In this document: piece by piece, positions 22,107 through 29,574 of the stretch | How positions within the stretch are numbered: the first letter of the stretch is position 1 | How the letters are laid out: each line of letters opens with the position of its first letter | NCBI RefSeq assembly: GCF_002278925.1 | Contig: NZ_NCJH01000016.1 | Span: 1-64,000, forward strand | Direction of reading: 5' to 3' | Source: Polaromonas sp. 39-63-25 | Lineage (GTDB): Bacteria; Pseudomonadota; Gammaproteobacteria; Burkholderiales; Burkholderiaceae_C | DNA length: 64,000 bases | Program-made: the position numbers and the translations under genes | Notes under the pieces: generated by a model | The model's database searches: none | The model's input: the letters and a program-made list of their open reading frames with translations, nothing else | What the model was told of the DNA's origin: nothing

Positions 22107-22137
22107 AACCCCAGCGGGAATCCATCCCGCACGGGGT
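22107..22137 (+). promoter_or_regulatory. Nested C/G hairpin leader before the DUF3150 gene
   Basis: AACCCC pairs with GGGGTT on the outside and CGGGA with TCCCG inside. It is 34 bases before the ATG at 22172, which has TTGGAGAACCCA as ribosome site. Confidence 0.6.
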
Positions 22138-22171
22138 TATTGGGTTCCCGCTTTCCTTTTTGGAGAACCCA

Positions 22172-23302
22172 ATGACGAATAAAACCGTCGACGAAGCAAT
22201 CACGAAAAAGTCCGTTGATGGACTGGTTTGTGTGAGTCTTGATGTGCATCTCTGGTCTGGACGTAAACGCCTCAAAAAAGAAGCGTTGATTGCCAAGAAC
22301 CCGGAGTTCGCGAACCTTCCCCCCGAAACGCTTGCTACCTTAGGCTCGATCAAGATCTGCGACACCGACGATCTTGCGCCGTTCCTGAGCCTGAAGCGTG
22401 AAGCGGAAAAGCTCCTTGCTTACAACGGTCTGCCCCTTCTGGGGACGATCGGCATCCCGCAGGGCAAACTTGACGATGTCTACAAATCCTTGGTTCGCAT
22501 CAAGGCCGAGTTTGACCAGACCGCGACCAGCTTCAAACGCCGTTTCGAAACGGCCATCGAGCTCTGGCGCGACCATCCCGACAACAAGGAATGGTCAGGT
22601 CTGATCAGCGACATCCCGACACCGGAACATGTTGCCGGCCGGCTTTCCTTCGGCTTCTACCTCTGCCGCGTGAGCGCGCCGAGCAGCGAGGAGTTCAGCG
22701 ATGCCAACGCGATGTACGCAGAACAGATGACTGGCCTCAAGGGCGAGTTGTTTGCAGATGCGGCAAAGGAGGCGGAGATCCTGATTACCAAGTACCTGAC
22801 CGGCGACAACGGGTCAGGGGCAATCACGAAGCGCGAGAAGGTGACCTGGAAGACCCTGCGGCCGCTCAAGCGCATCGGTGAGAAGTTCCAGAACTTTTCT
22901 TTTCTGGATCCCACCTGCGAGCCGCTGGCACGGATGATCGACCACGTCCTGAAGCTCTTGCCGAATGACGGGCCGATTGATGGCGTGAACCTGATGCATG
23001 TTTGGACAATCAGTCAAACGCTTGCCAATCCCGGCAAGGCAATGCGGATCGCCAGACTCGCGTTCGAGTCGGAATCACCGGCCGACGCGTTCGAGCAGCT
23101 GCTGACTTTCGGCGGCGCTCCTGCCGCAACTTTTGAATCTCCCGCAGCTATCGCAGTGGAGACTTCAAATCCAGGGACCGGCGTTGACGCTGGATTCCTG
23201 GATCAACCGCACAGCGCACCTGTTCAGCCGGCGTTCCATGGGAACCAGCTGGAACGAACGGGCGCTGAAGCAGAGCAGCCGATGTTCATCGGGCTGTTCT
23301 GA
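22172..23302 (+). CDS. DUF3150 family protein
   Basis: The 376-residue product fits DUF3150, a family found in plasmids, integrative elements and phages, usually beside CobS/MoxR-like ATPases and VWA proteins. Visible marks: the opening LVCVSLDVHLWSGRKRLKKE, the PLLGTIGIPQGKLDDVYKSL segment, a helical block with LWRDHPDNKEWSGLI, and a C-terminal Ala/Pro-rich tail after about residue 310. Biochemical role unknown; context suggests an adaptor in a chelatase-like or remodelling machine. Start set at ATG 22172; the in-frame TTG 12 bases upstream belongs to the ribosome site. Confidence 0.75.
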   Translation: MTNKTVDEAITKKSVDGLVCVSLDVHLWSGRKRLKKEALIAKNPEFANLPPETLATLGSIKICDTDDLAPFLSLKREAEKLLAYNGLPLLGTIGIPQGKLDDVYKSLVRIKAEFDQTATSFKRRFETAIELWRDHPDNKEWSGLISDIPTPEHVAGRLSFGFYLCRVSAPSSEEFSDANAMYAEQMTGLKGELFADAAKEAEILITKYLTGDNGSGAITKREKVTWKTLRPLKRIGEKFQNFSFLDPTCEPLARMIDHVLKLLPNDGPIDGVNLMHVWTISQTLANPGKAMRIARLAFESESPADAFEQLLTFGGAPAATFESPAAIAVETSNPGTGVDAGFLDQPHSAPVQPAFHGNQLERTGAEAEQPMFIGLF

Positions 23303-23315
23303 TCCGATAAACCAC

Positions 23316-23339
23316 CCCCTGGCGCGCAGGCGTCAGGGG
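23316..23339 (+). promoter_or_regulatory. Nested C/G hairpin leader before the VWA gene
   Basis: CCCCTGGCGC pairs with GGCGTCAGGGG around GCA, 15 bases before the ATG at 23355. It lies between two genes of one apparent operon, so it is not only a promoter-proximal leader. Confidence 0.55.
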
Positions 23340-23354
23340 AGCCTGGAATACACA

Positions 23355-25721
23355 ATGACCAACTTGGTACAAATGAAGATTGCAACGGCGATGAAGACCA
23401 TAGCCGGTTTCCTCTCGTTAATCGTCGGTCGCAAGGCCGTCATCGTATGGGGCCAGCCGGCTTCTTGCGGTGAGAACGGAGTCATTAGCCTTCCGCGTCC
23501 AAAAACGGGCGAGGCAGATGAAATTGCACTGCTGACACGGCAGGCCGTGCACGAAGCGGGGCATGATAGCCATACGGACTTCTCCGCATTGGATGGTGTC
23601 AGCGCGGAAATTCAGACGATATTCAACACGCTTGAAGATCCGCGAATCGAGGCGGAGCAAATGAAGGAATTCAGGGGCGCTTCTCTGATCCTGAACCGAG
23701 GACTTGATGCGACGTACCAATCCATATTCGCAAAGCTCGACGCTTCGAAGGTAGAGCACCAGGCCATGATTCTTGCGGTGACGACGCTCACCAGGGGCTT
23801 TCTGGCGATTGCACCCCATGACTCCGTGCGGGAGCATGGTCCGCAATTCCTTGCGAGGTTCGAATCAGCTCTCACGCCCCAAATGCACGATGCAGTGCAG
23901 GCGGCCGTAGCAAGGCTCTCCAGCTGCGCGAACAGTGCCGATGTTGTCGCTCTCTCGCATGTGCTTTTGAACGCATTGAACGAACCCGCACAGAGCGAGG
24001 CGCCCGAAGAGCCAGCGGTTCCGGAGGTGCCTAACGATGGCGAGAAGGATTCGGCTACCCCGCCGACCGGTGGCGAAGCGGGCGAGAAAGATCAGCAGGG
24101 TAAGGCCGATGAGGCGCACACGCCCGAGGCCGAAGCCTCTGAACATGCCGACGCACCGGGAAGCGATGGAATGGATTCCGCTGAGCCTAATGATGGGGCT
24201 GCAGAAGGCAGCCCTGATGGTTCCGACGAAAACGACGGTGGGGAGCTTGACGGCCCGGAAGGCGATGACGCTGCCAGCGGTGAAAGAGCTGAATCGTCGC
24301 AGGGCGCGGAACCAGAGTCGGCCGAGGGTCCGCAGGATGGGCAACCTGGCTCCTCAACGACCGATAGAGCATCGGGTGAGGGGGCAGGAGAACCAGCAGC
24401 GGACGAGACCCAAGAGACAAACGCGAAGCACGAAGATGCTGAATCGTCACCCGGCAATTCAGGTCCAGACGGTCAAACGACTGAAAGTGACGGCGATGGG
24501 CAGGCTACTGAGGCGTCCACTGGGCAACCAGGAGACCAGGGACAAACAGACCAACCACAGCCGGCAAAGGAGGGCGGAGGCCAGGACCCTTCCGGGTCCG
24601 GTGCACCTGTTGGGATTGACTTGCCAGTGCCGAGTGAGGACTGTGAGGCGGGAAATTCGGCGCATGCGCCGGAGGATTCCGCCAAGCCGTTGGATCTCGC
24701 CTCTATCAACGGCCTTGACCTAGGGATGCTGCTTAAGCAGGCATACATTGACCAGTTCGGGCAACCGGACGTTGATGGGCAGCTTGAAGTAGCGGCAGAG
24801 GCAACGGAGGCGGACGAAGAGCTTACAGCGCACCTCAGAATCCTGATGAGTGACGCGGAAGCCAGCGGCGAACCACTGGAAGCGGTGCTCGCAGCCATTG
24901 AACTGGCAGTTGCTGCACAGGAGGCGGAAGAGTCTTTGGGGCTGGCGGGTACAGCTGCAGGAACTGGAAACGGCAATGGCGCAGAGGTCCACCTGGATCT
25001 TGGTGTCCGCTTATCAGGTGTCCTGAGTAAGCTGGTTCGCGTCTTCACAAAAGAACTGCAGGACAAGCGCCGGCGCCCGTCGAAATACGGGCAAACCGGT
25101 GGGCAGGTGGCCGGGGACCGTGTGTGGCGTCTCAAGCGATTGGGCGATACCAACGTGTTCCGCATCCGCAGGCCTGCAGCTGGGATCGATGCGGCCGTGA
25201 CAGTACTGCTTGACCGATCGGCCTCGATGGAGCACGAGATCGTGGCTGCCGCGGAGGTGAGCGTGGCGTGCGCACAGGCATTGGAACGAATCTCAAAGGT
25301 GAGAACGTCAATTGAGATGTTTCCCGGCTACGAGGCATTTGTTGACGCGACGATGACACTGCAGTCATTTGGTGAGTCTGCCAGGCAAGCCGTAAAGCGG
25401 TTGGGGCAGATCAATGCCGCTGGTGGCACGCCGCTCGCGGCTGCGCTTCGCGAGGTTCTTCCACGTTTGCTCAAGCAGCGGGCCGAGAAGTACCTTGTGA
25501 TCCTCGTGACCGACGGAAACCCTAACAGCTTTGAGGAGGTCCAGGTGCTAATTGCGCAGGCGCAGGCTCAGGGTATCGAATTCATGGGGATCGGCATGGG
25601 AGAACATTGCCAAATCGAGAGGCTACTGCCTTACTCGATCCACATTGGGTCAACTTCCGAGTTGCCCGATGGACTGGAAAAGTTGTTCAGTGGCCGAATG
25701 GCCGAAAGACTGACAGCTTGA
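23355..25721 (+). CDS. CobT-like VWA protein with N-terminal HExxH site
   Basis: The 788-residue product has three parts. The N-terminal domain has RQAVHEAGHDSHTDF (HEAGH at 66-70) and, about 30 residues on, NTLEDPRIEAE, together a plausible zinc site as in CobT-like proteins. Residues about 215-460 are extremely acidic, Glu/Asp/Gly/Ser/Pro-rich and surely disordered. The C-terminal half has a second helical block and a VWA domain with the MIDAS motif VTVLLDRSASMEHE (near 615), GGTPLAAALREVLPRLL and LVILVTDGNPNSFEE. CobT acts with the AAA+ protein CobS in cobalt insertion into cobalamin precursors; related pairs in phages and plasmids are of unknown purpose. Start at 23355; upstream in-frame sequence belongs to the DUF3150 gene. 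Confidence 0.8.
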   Translation: MTNLVQMKIATAMKTIAGFLSLIVGRKAVIVWGQPASCGENGVISLPRPKTGEADEIALLTRQAVHEAGHDSHTDFSALDGVSAEIQTIFNTLEDPRIEAEQMKEFRGASLILNRGLDATYQSIFAKLDASKVEHQAMILAVTTLTRGFLAIAPHDSVREHGPQFLARFESALTPQMHDAVQAAVARLSSCANSADVVALSHVLLNALNEPAQSEAPEEPAVPEVPNDGEKDSATPPTGGEAGEKDQQGKADEAHTPEAEASEHADAPGSDGMDSAEPNDGAAEGSPDGSDENDGGELDGPEGDDAASGERAESSQGAEPESAEGPQDGQPGSSTTDRASGEGAGEPAADETQETNAKHEDAESSPGNSGPDGQTTESDGDGQATEASTGQPGDQGQTDQPQPAKEGGGQDPSGSGAPVGIDLPVPSEDCEAGNSAHAPEDSAKPLDLASINGLDLGMLLKQAYIDQFGQPDVDGQLEVAAEATEADEELTAHLRILMSDAEASGEPLEAVLAAIELAVAAQEAEESLGLAGTAAGTGNGNGAEVHLDLGVRLSGVLSKLVRVFTKELQDKRRRPSKYGQTGGQVAGDRVWRLKRLGDTNVFRIRRPAAGIDAAVTVLLDRSASMEHEIVAAAEVSVACAQALERISKVRTSIEMFPGYEAFVDATMTLQSFGESARQAVKRLGQINAAGGTPLAAALREVLPRLLKQRAEKYLVILVTDGNPNSFEEVQVLIAQAQAQGIEFMGIGMGEHCQIERLLPYSIHIGSTSELPDGLEKLFSGRMAERLTA

Positions 25722-25734
25722 AATTGAAGTCTCT

Positions 25735-25796
25735 ACCTCTGCGTTGCAGAGGTGGGGGCTTTTTACAGCGGCCCAACAAGGCCCCTGTAAAAAGCC
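25735..25796 (+). terminator. Tandem terminator hairpins after the VWA gene
   Basis: ACCTCTGC-GTT-GCAGAGGT (25735-25753) is followed by GGGGGCTTTTT. Its T-tract is itself one arm of a larger 12-base stem, GGCTTTTTACAG with CTGTAAAAAGCC (25757-25796), with an inner GGCC-type pairing. The second could work on both strands. Confidence 0.7.
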
Positions 25797-25931
25797 GGGC
25801 GTGCGACTAGGGAAAGCGGGACTTCGGTGGGGGTCGTGATCGTTGGACTGAGGATAGGAATTGATGGACAATCTCACTGTTTTCGCTATTCCGCGAACAT
25901 CGCAGCCTCCTGAGGCTGCATTTATCTTTAA

Positions 25932-25960
25932 CCCTGTAGGGCCATGCGTCCCAACAGGGG
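25932..25960 (+). promoter_or_regulatory. Nested C/G hairpin leader before the primase gene
   Basis: CCCTGT pairs with ACAGGG on the outside and GGG with CCC inside, 31 bases before the ATG at 25991, which has TCGGAGGGATC as ribosome site. Confidence 0.6.
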
Positions 25961-25990
25961 AGCTCGGTCCTCTTTTTTATCGGAGGGATC

Positions 25991-27052
25991 ATGAGCGATA
26001 AAGCAGAAGATCTCGCGTTCGGCCGATGGCCGGACATTCTTACCGCGAGAGGGATGGACAGTGCATTCTTCTCAGGAAGGAATGGACCCTGCCCCTTTTG
26101 CGGGGGCAAGGATCGGTACCGCTGGACTCAGAAAAAATACGGCGGTGTGTGGGTCTGCAGCGCGGGATGCACTGGCGGGAAGTACGCGTCTGGCTTCGCG
26201 ATGCTCATGCGACACATGGGCTTTACAACCTTTCGTGAAGCAGCTGACGACGTTCGGGACTACTTTGGATGCAATCCCTCGGTTGAACCAATTCCGAGGC
26301 TTCAGCGGCTTGCAATGTCCAATGAAATGACTCCTGAGCGGATCCAGCGCAATCGTGCAAGGATGCTCAAGTTCTGGAACGAGGCTTGCGAGGTCACCAA
26401 TGGCGACCCTGTGGACAAGTACATGCAGAACCGGGTGCGAGGCATGGATTTCATGCCAAAGTGCATACGATTCCACCCTGCGCTGCAGTATTGGATGCCA
26501 GGGAAGTCAGCCAATGATCGGCCGGTGTTGCTAGGAGAGTATCCGGCGATGCTGGCCTACGCTCAAGGGTCGACTGGTGAGCTCGTGCAACTGCACAAGA
26601 CTTACCTGACCGCGGAAGGACAAAAGGCAGATGTACCAGTGGCCAAAAAGACCGACTTAGGCGTTGGCGTAAATTCCTTTGCCGTTCGGATGATGGAGAT
26701 GCGCGGGGACACGCTTGGCGTTTGCGAGGGTATCGAAACGGGTTGGGCTTCGGCGATGTTGAAAAACATTCCCATCTGGCCTTGTCTCAATGGGCCAGCC
26801 TTAGCGGCGTTTGAAGTGCCAGGCGATTTGTGCGCGCAGGTCCGCACGTTGATCATCTTCGCGGATTCGGACGAGTTGAAGCCGTCGGGTTCCACGCAGA
26901 GTGGTGGGACGAAATGGAAGAGGGCGGGTAGCGAATATGCCGACAAATTGGCCGAAAGATCCCGTGCGCGGAATCTCAGGACGATGATTGTTCGACCTGC
27001 TAAGGTTGGTCATGACATGGCCAACTACTGGAGTGCTCGAATTGCTGCTTAG
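25991..27052 (+). CDS. DNA primase with zinc finger and Toprim domain
   Basis: The 353-residue product carries a primase-helicase-type zinc finger, CPFCGGKDRYRW with VWVCSAGC (about residues 34-61). A helical linker follows, then a Toprim domain with the acidic motif LGVCEGIETGWAS (about 240) and LIIFADSDE (about 289-297), both metal-binding in primases. It should lay RNA primers on single-stranded DNA, for example on the transferred strand after conjugation. No helicase domain is attached. It is the last gene before a strong terminator. Confidence 0.8.
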   Translation: MSDKAEDLAFGRWPDILTARGMDSAFFSGRNGPCPFCGGKDRYRWTQKKYGGVWVCSAGCTGGKYASGFAMLMRHMGFTTFREAADDVRDYFGCNPSVEPIPRLQRLAMSNEMTPERIQRNRARMLKFWNEACEVTNGDPVDKYMQNRVRGMDFMPKCIRFHPALQYWMPGKSANDRPVLLGEYPAMLAYAQGSTGELVQLHKTYLTAEGQKADVPVAKKTDLGVGVNSFAVRMMEMRGDTLGVCEGIETGWASAMLKNIPIWPCLNGPALAAFEVPGDLCAQVRTLIIFADSDELKPSGSTQSGGTKWKRAGSEYADKLAERSRARNLRTMIVRPAKVGHDMANYWSARIAA

Positions 27053-27066
27053 CTGCAGCTGAAGAC

Positions 27067-27149
27067 GTGGGGCCTATGCGCCCCACATTCTCAAACAGAG
27101 TTTTTACATTCAAGGCGCCCTGCATTCATTTGCAGGGCGCTTTTTTTTT
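27067..27149 (+). terminator. Two hairpins ending the replication block
   Basis: GTGGGGC with GCCCCAC (27067-27086), then GCGCCCTGC with GCAGGGCGC (27115-27140) and nine T. The second is a strong intrinsic terminator. 27150-27209 holds nothing else visible. Confidence 0.9.
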
Positions 27150-27209
27150 GCCCTGGCCATCACTGGGGGCGCAGCAAGCTGCAGCAGCGAGGCATCAGCT
27201 CGTGCCCGA

Positions 27210-27923
27210 TCAGTGAGCCGTGGCCAACATCCCGTCCGGGCTGCGAAGCAGAGATGCAATCTCCCCGAAATGGTGAATGCCGGAAGAATTCATCCGAGCG
27301 CCGTCTACGGTTAGCGCGCTTGTTATCGGAAGGATCAGGAATTCGGCCGCGTCTGTGCTGGTCCGCGGCCCTGCCATCACGGCACGTCCATTTGCGACTT
27401 CGATGCAGGTCCGAACTTCATATCGGTTCCGGACCCCTAGCAGGTAGAGATTGTCGACAGCCACATGCTGCGCGTCGGCCGGGCCACTGAAATTGACCAC
27501 GAAGTCGTCCGTCTGAATTCCAAAACCCATTGCGTCTTTTGATCTGAGGTATGTCCATTCGGCTGACGAAGGGCCCCACGACCGACCCTTTCTTGGGGGC
27601 ATGCGAACAACAATGTTTTCCCCAGAAGTAAGGGGCTTGACAAGGCGTGTTTCAGGCGGATATTGATTTAGTGATTCATCCAGGAAGTAGCCAGGTTGGC
27701 ATTTGGTAAGGGAGCAAATGCCCAGAAACAAGTCCCAGTCGGGAAGCATCAGTCCGTTGAGGAGGGTTGAAGCCAAGCCCTCGTCAATGGCGAGATTCTG
27801 CGAAAGCATTCGCGCTCGATCGAGGGGGGTGGCTGGATAGCGCATTTGGTCAAGGATTGCCTGCAACCTGCTGGCAAACCGGCGCCCGAGAGCATCTGGG
27901 GAAGTTTCAGAAGAAGAATTCAT
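27210..27923 (-). CDS. Probable repressor facing the FlhDC-like genes
   Basis: Residues about 10-80 look like a helix-turn-helix domain of the phage-repressor type (LGRRFASRLQAILDQMRYPA then NLAIDEGLASTLLNGLMLPD). The second half is strand-rich (YEVRTCIEVANGRAVMAGPR) as in C-terminal oligomerisation or sensor domains; no clear S24 peptidase Ser/Lys pair was identified. Its position, divergent from an FlhD/FlhC-like pair, is that of SetR next to setDC in SXT. Start set at ATG 27923 (MNSSSETSPD); an ATG at 27962 in the same frame is equally possible because neither has a strong ribosome site. Confidence 0.55.
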   Translation of the reverse strand: MNSSSETSPDALGRRFASRLQAILDQMRYPATPLDRARMLSQNLAIDEGLASTLLNGLMLPDWDLFLGICSLTKCQPGYFLDESLNQYPPETRLVKPLTSGENIVVRMPPRKGRSWGPSSAEWTYLRSKDAMGFGIQTDDFVVNFSGPADAQHVAVDNLYLLGVRNRYEVRTCIEVANGRAVMAGPRTSTDAAEFLILPITSALTVDGARMNSSGIHHFGEIASLLRSPDGMLATAH

Positions 27924-28083
27924 TGATTGATCGTTACAACTCCGAACCAACGCCGCCAACATACAAATGGTTGACTCGATATCAGATTAGAGCCGATTTA
28001 CCCTTAAAAGGGGCCCAAAGCGGCGCTCAAAAGGAGATTTGTTGGCAATTTTCGTTTCTTTTTGAAGGAAGGGGGTTAAAAAT
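27924..28083. promoter_or_regulatory. Divergent control region between repressor and activator genes
   Basis: The stretch holds TTGACT at 27971-27976 with only a weak -10 (GATTTA) 18 bases on, and a purine-rich ribosome site GAAGGAAGGGGG before the ATG at 28084. It contains GGGGCCC and runs of A but no clear operator palindromes. Promoters for both directions must lie here. Confidence 0.4.
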
Positions 28084-28752
28084 ATGGGTGAAGATGCCGT
28101 AATGAATACACACGGCTTGTGTGTTCCAGTTTCAACTATGACCAAAAGTAACTCAACTTTCGCAGGAGCATCGCTTCATCCGCAGACGATGCATCTTCCT
28201 ACGGTTGAGCGAAGCATCCTTGATGAAAACACCTTCGCGCTCATGCGGCGTTGGAAAGCTGCCACCGTCGTTCCCATCGACGATCCGCGAGTAATGAATC
28301 GGTGGTTCCCCGGGCAGCGCGAGCTTTTCAGAATTCTCTCGGTTCTTACGGAAGAGCAAGTGGTCGACCTGGCGGATTGCCGCATGCCGCTGTTCAGCTT
28401 GCGACTCCCCGTCGTTTCGTCTGATGGGGTTTTCCGTAAGGCTCTCCCGTCGAGCAACTTTGAGGCAGAGTGCCTGGAAGAGGCCGCGTTGGCGCTTGTC
28501 ACCCGTCTTGACGCGTTGCGAACCTCGCACATGCAGGGACGCATTCTGTACGACCTGAATTCGGCCCAAGCCAATTTCTTCTCACGGCACAGCCCAAGAG
28601 AGCTTTACGCTGTCGCTACTGATCCGGCCGTGGGCTTGATCCCAGCCTCTACCGATGAATTTTTCACCATCGCTGCGATGTCGAAACTGACTTCGCGCGA
28701 AAGGACTGTGCTTGCGGCAACTACACGCCGCAACCACCCGCTTTCCCACTGA
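28084..28752 (+). CDS. FlhD-like transcription activator subunit (SetD/AcaD type)
   Basis: Residues about 85-155 can be laid over FlhD: RILSVLTEEQVVDLADCRMP then LFSLRLPV, an acidic loop, and CLEEAALALVTRLDALRTS correspond in order to the FlhD helices. The protein (222 residues) is about twice FlhD length, with an N-terminal extension and a C-terminal block (LNSAQANFFSRHSPREL, KLTSRERTVLAATTRRN). Together with the next gene it should form a heteromeric activator of transfer promoters, as SetDC and AcaDC do. The similarity is by pattern and gene order. ATG at 28084 follows GAAGGAAGGGGG; internal ATGs are alternatives. Confidence 0.55.
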   Translation: MGEDAVMNTHGLCVPVSTMTKSNSTFAGASLHPQTMHLPTVERSILDENTFALMRRWKAATVVPIDDPRVMNRWFPGQRELFRILSVLTEEQVVDLADCRMPLFSLRLPVVSSDGVFRKALPSSNFEAECLEEAALALVTRLDALRTSHMQGRILYDLNSAQANFFSRHSPRELYAVATDPAVGLIPASTDEFFTIAAMSKLTSRERTVLAATTRRNHPLSH

Positions 28753-28781
28753 TCGGTCACGAGCCGAACATTAAGCAAACT

Positions 28782-29450
28782 ATGAGCAAAGATATCGCAA
28801 TGGGCCGCGCGCTGGCCGCAAGAAACCGCTTGAATCTTTTCGACGATCCAAGATGGGAAGAGCGGTTCGAAGTCCTTATCCGACTCACTCAGCGTACTCA
28901 GCTGATTCAATCGCTTACTGGCACTGACGTGCGCCCGCAACGTCTCAAGGATGCGGTGGACCGACGCGTTGCTGCAATGGGGCGTGACATAGCAAGACCG
29001 AGGGGGATTGGGCAGTCCTACACCGCCAAGGGGTTCCTGAGCAAATTGGTGGACAAGTACGACGCTGCCTACTTGGTCAACCTGCACTATGGCGCCAATG
29101 GCCCCGGTGCAGCATCCCAGGCCGAAACAAATTTGGGCGCGGCGCTCGACAAACGAATTGAGGTCTACCTTCAGTACAGGTCGGCCTTGTATGAGAATCC
29201 CGATGACGCCCGGGTGAGCTTTGAAACCTACGTGGTGCTAATTGACGGGGTAAGAAATCGTGTAGTCGACGTGCATACGTGCCAGGAATGCTCTTCGCGG
29301 TTCGTCTGGACGTTGGCATCCAACGTGCGGCCGACTTGCCCCGTCTGCGCCATTCATCAGCAAAGCATCGAATCGTCACGGCGGAAACTCGCGGAGCTCC
29401 TCGGCCGCAAGCCTACTGACAACTGCTATTCGCTACGTGCTGCATCGTAA
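28782..29450 (+). CDS. FlhC-like transcription activator subunit (SetC/AcaC type)
   Basis: The 222-residue product ends with the FlhC zinc signature: Cys167, Cys170, Cys186 and Cys189 in TCQECSSRFVWTL and PTCPVCA. In FlhC these four cysteines bind zinc. Upstream helices (VLIRLTQRTQLIQSLTG, FLSKLVDKYDAAYLV) have the expected FlhC order and spacing. No flagellar genes are present, so a transfer-control role, as for SetC of SXT and AcaC of IncA/C plasmids, is the best reading. It follows the FlhD-like gene by 29 bases and precedes the relaxase gene. Confidence 0.65.
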   Translation: MSKDIAMGRALAARNRLNLFDDPRWEERFEVLIRLTQRTQLIQSLTGTDVRPQRLKDAVDRRVAAMGRDIARPRGIGQSYTAKGFLSKLVDKYDAAYLVNLHYGANGPGAASQAETNLGAALDKRIEVYLQYRSALYENPDDARVSFETYVVLIDGVRNRVVDVHTCQECSSRFVWTLASNVRPTCPVCAIHQQSIESSRRKLAELLGRKPTDNCYSLRAAS

Positions 29451-29574
29451 GTTAGACGGACCGCACTGGAAAGGCGCTACGTCCGGCAGTCATTGAACAC
29501 TCATTAGGCTCAATGGCCTAAAAGCGACTCGTAGAGCGACGAACTATAAATCGCGCTCCCAGCACAATCAATAG
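29451..29574 (+). promoter_or_regulatory. Putative activator-dependent promoter of the transfer operon
   Basis: TATAAA at about 29546-29551 could be a -10 box. No -35 consensus lies 16-18 bases upstream, which suits a promoter that needs an activator. The inverted repeat CATTGA/TCAATG (about 29500-29524) is a candidate binding site. Confidence 0.4.

Noticed and set aside
23133-23354. N-terminal extension of the VWA protein
   Set aside because: It would overlap the DUF3150 gene in another frame and the leader hairpin; ATG 23355 is sufficient.
28084-29450. A flagellar flhDC operon of the chromosome
   Set aside because: No flagellar or chemotaxis genes are nearby; the context is conjugation, and the first gene is twice the FlhD length.
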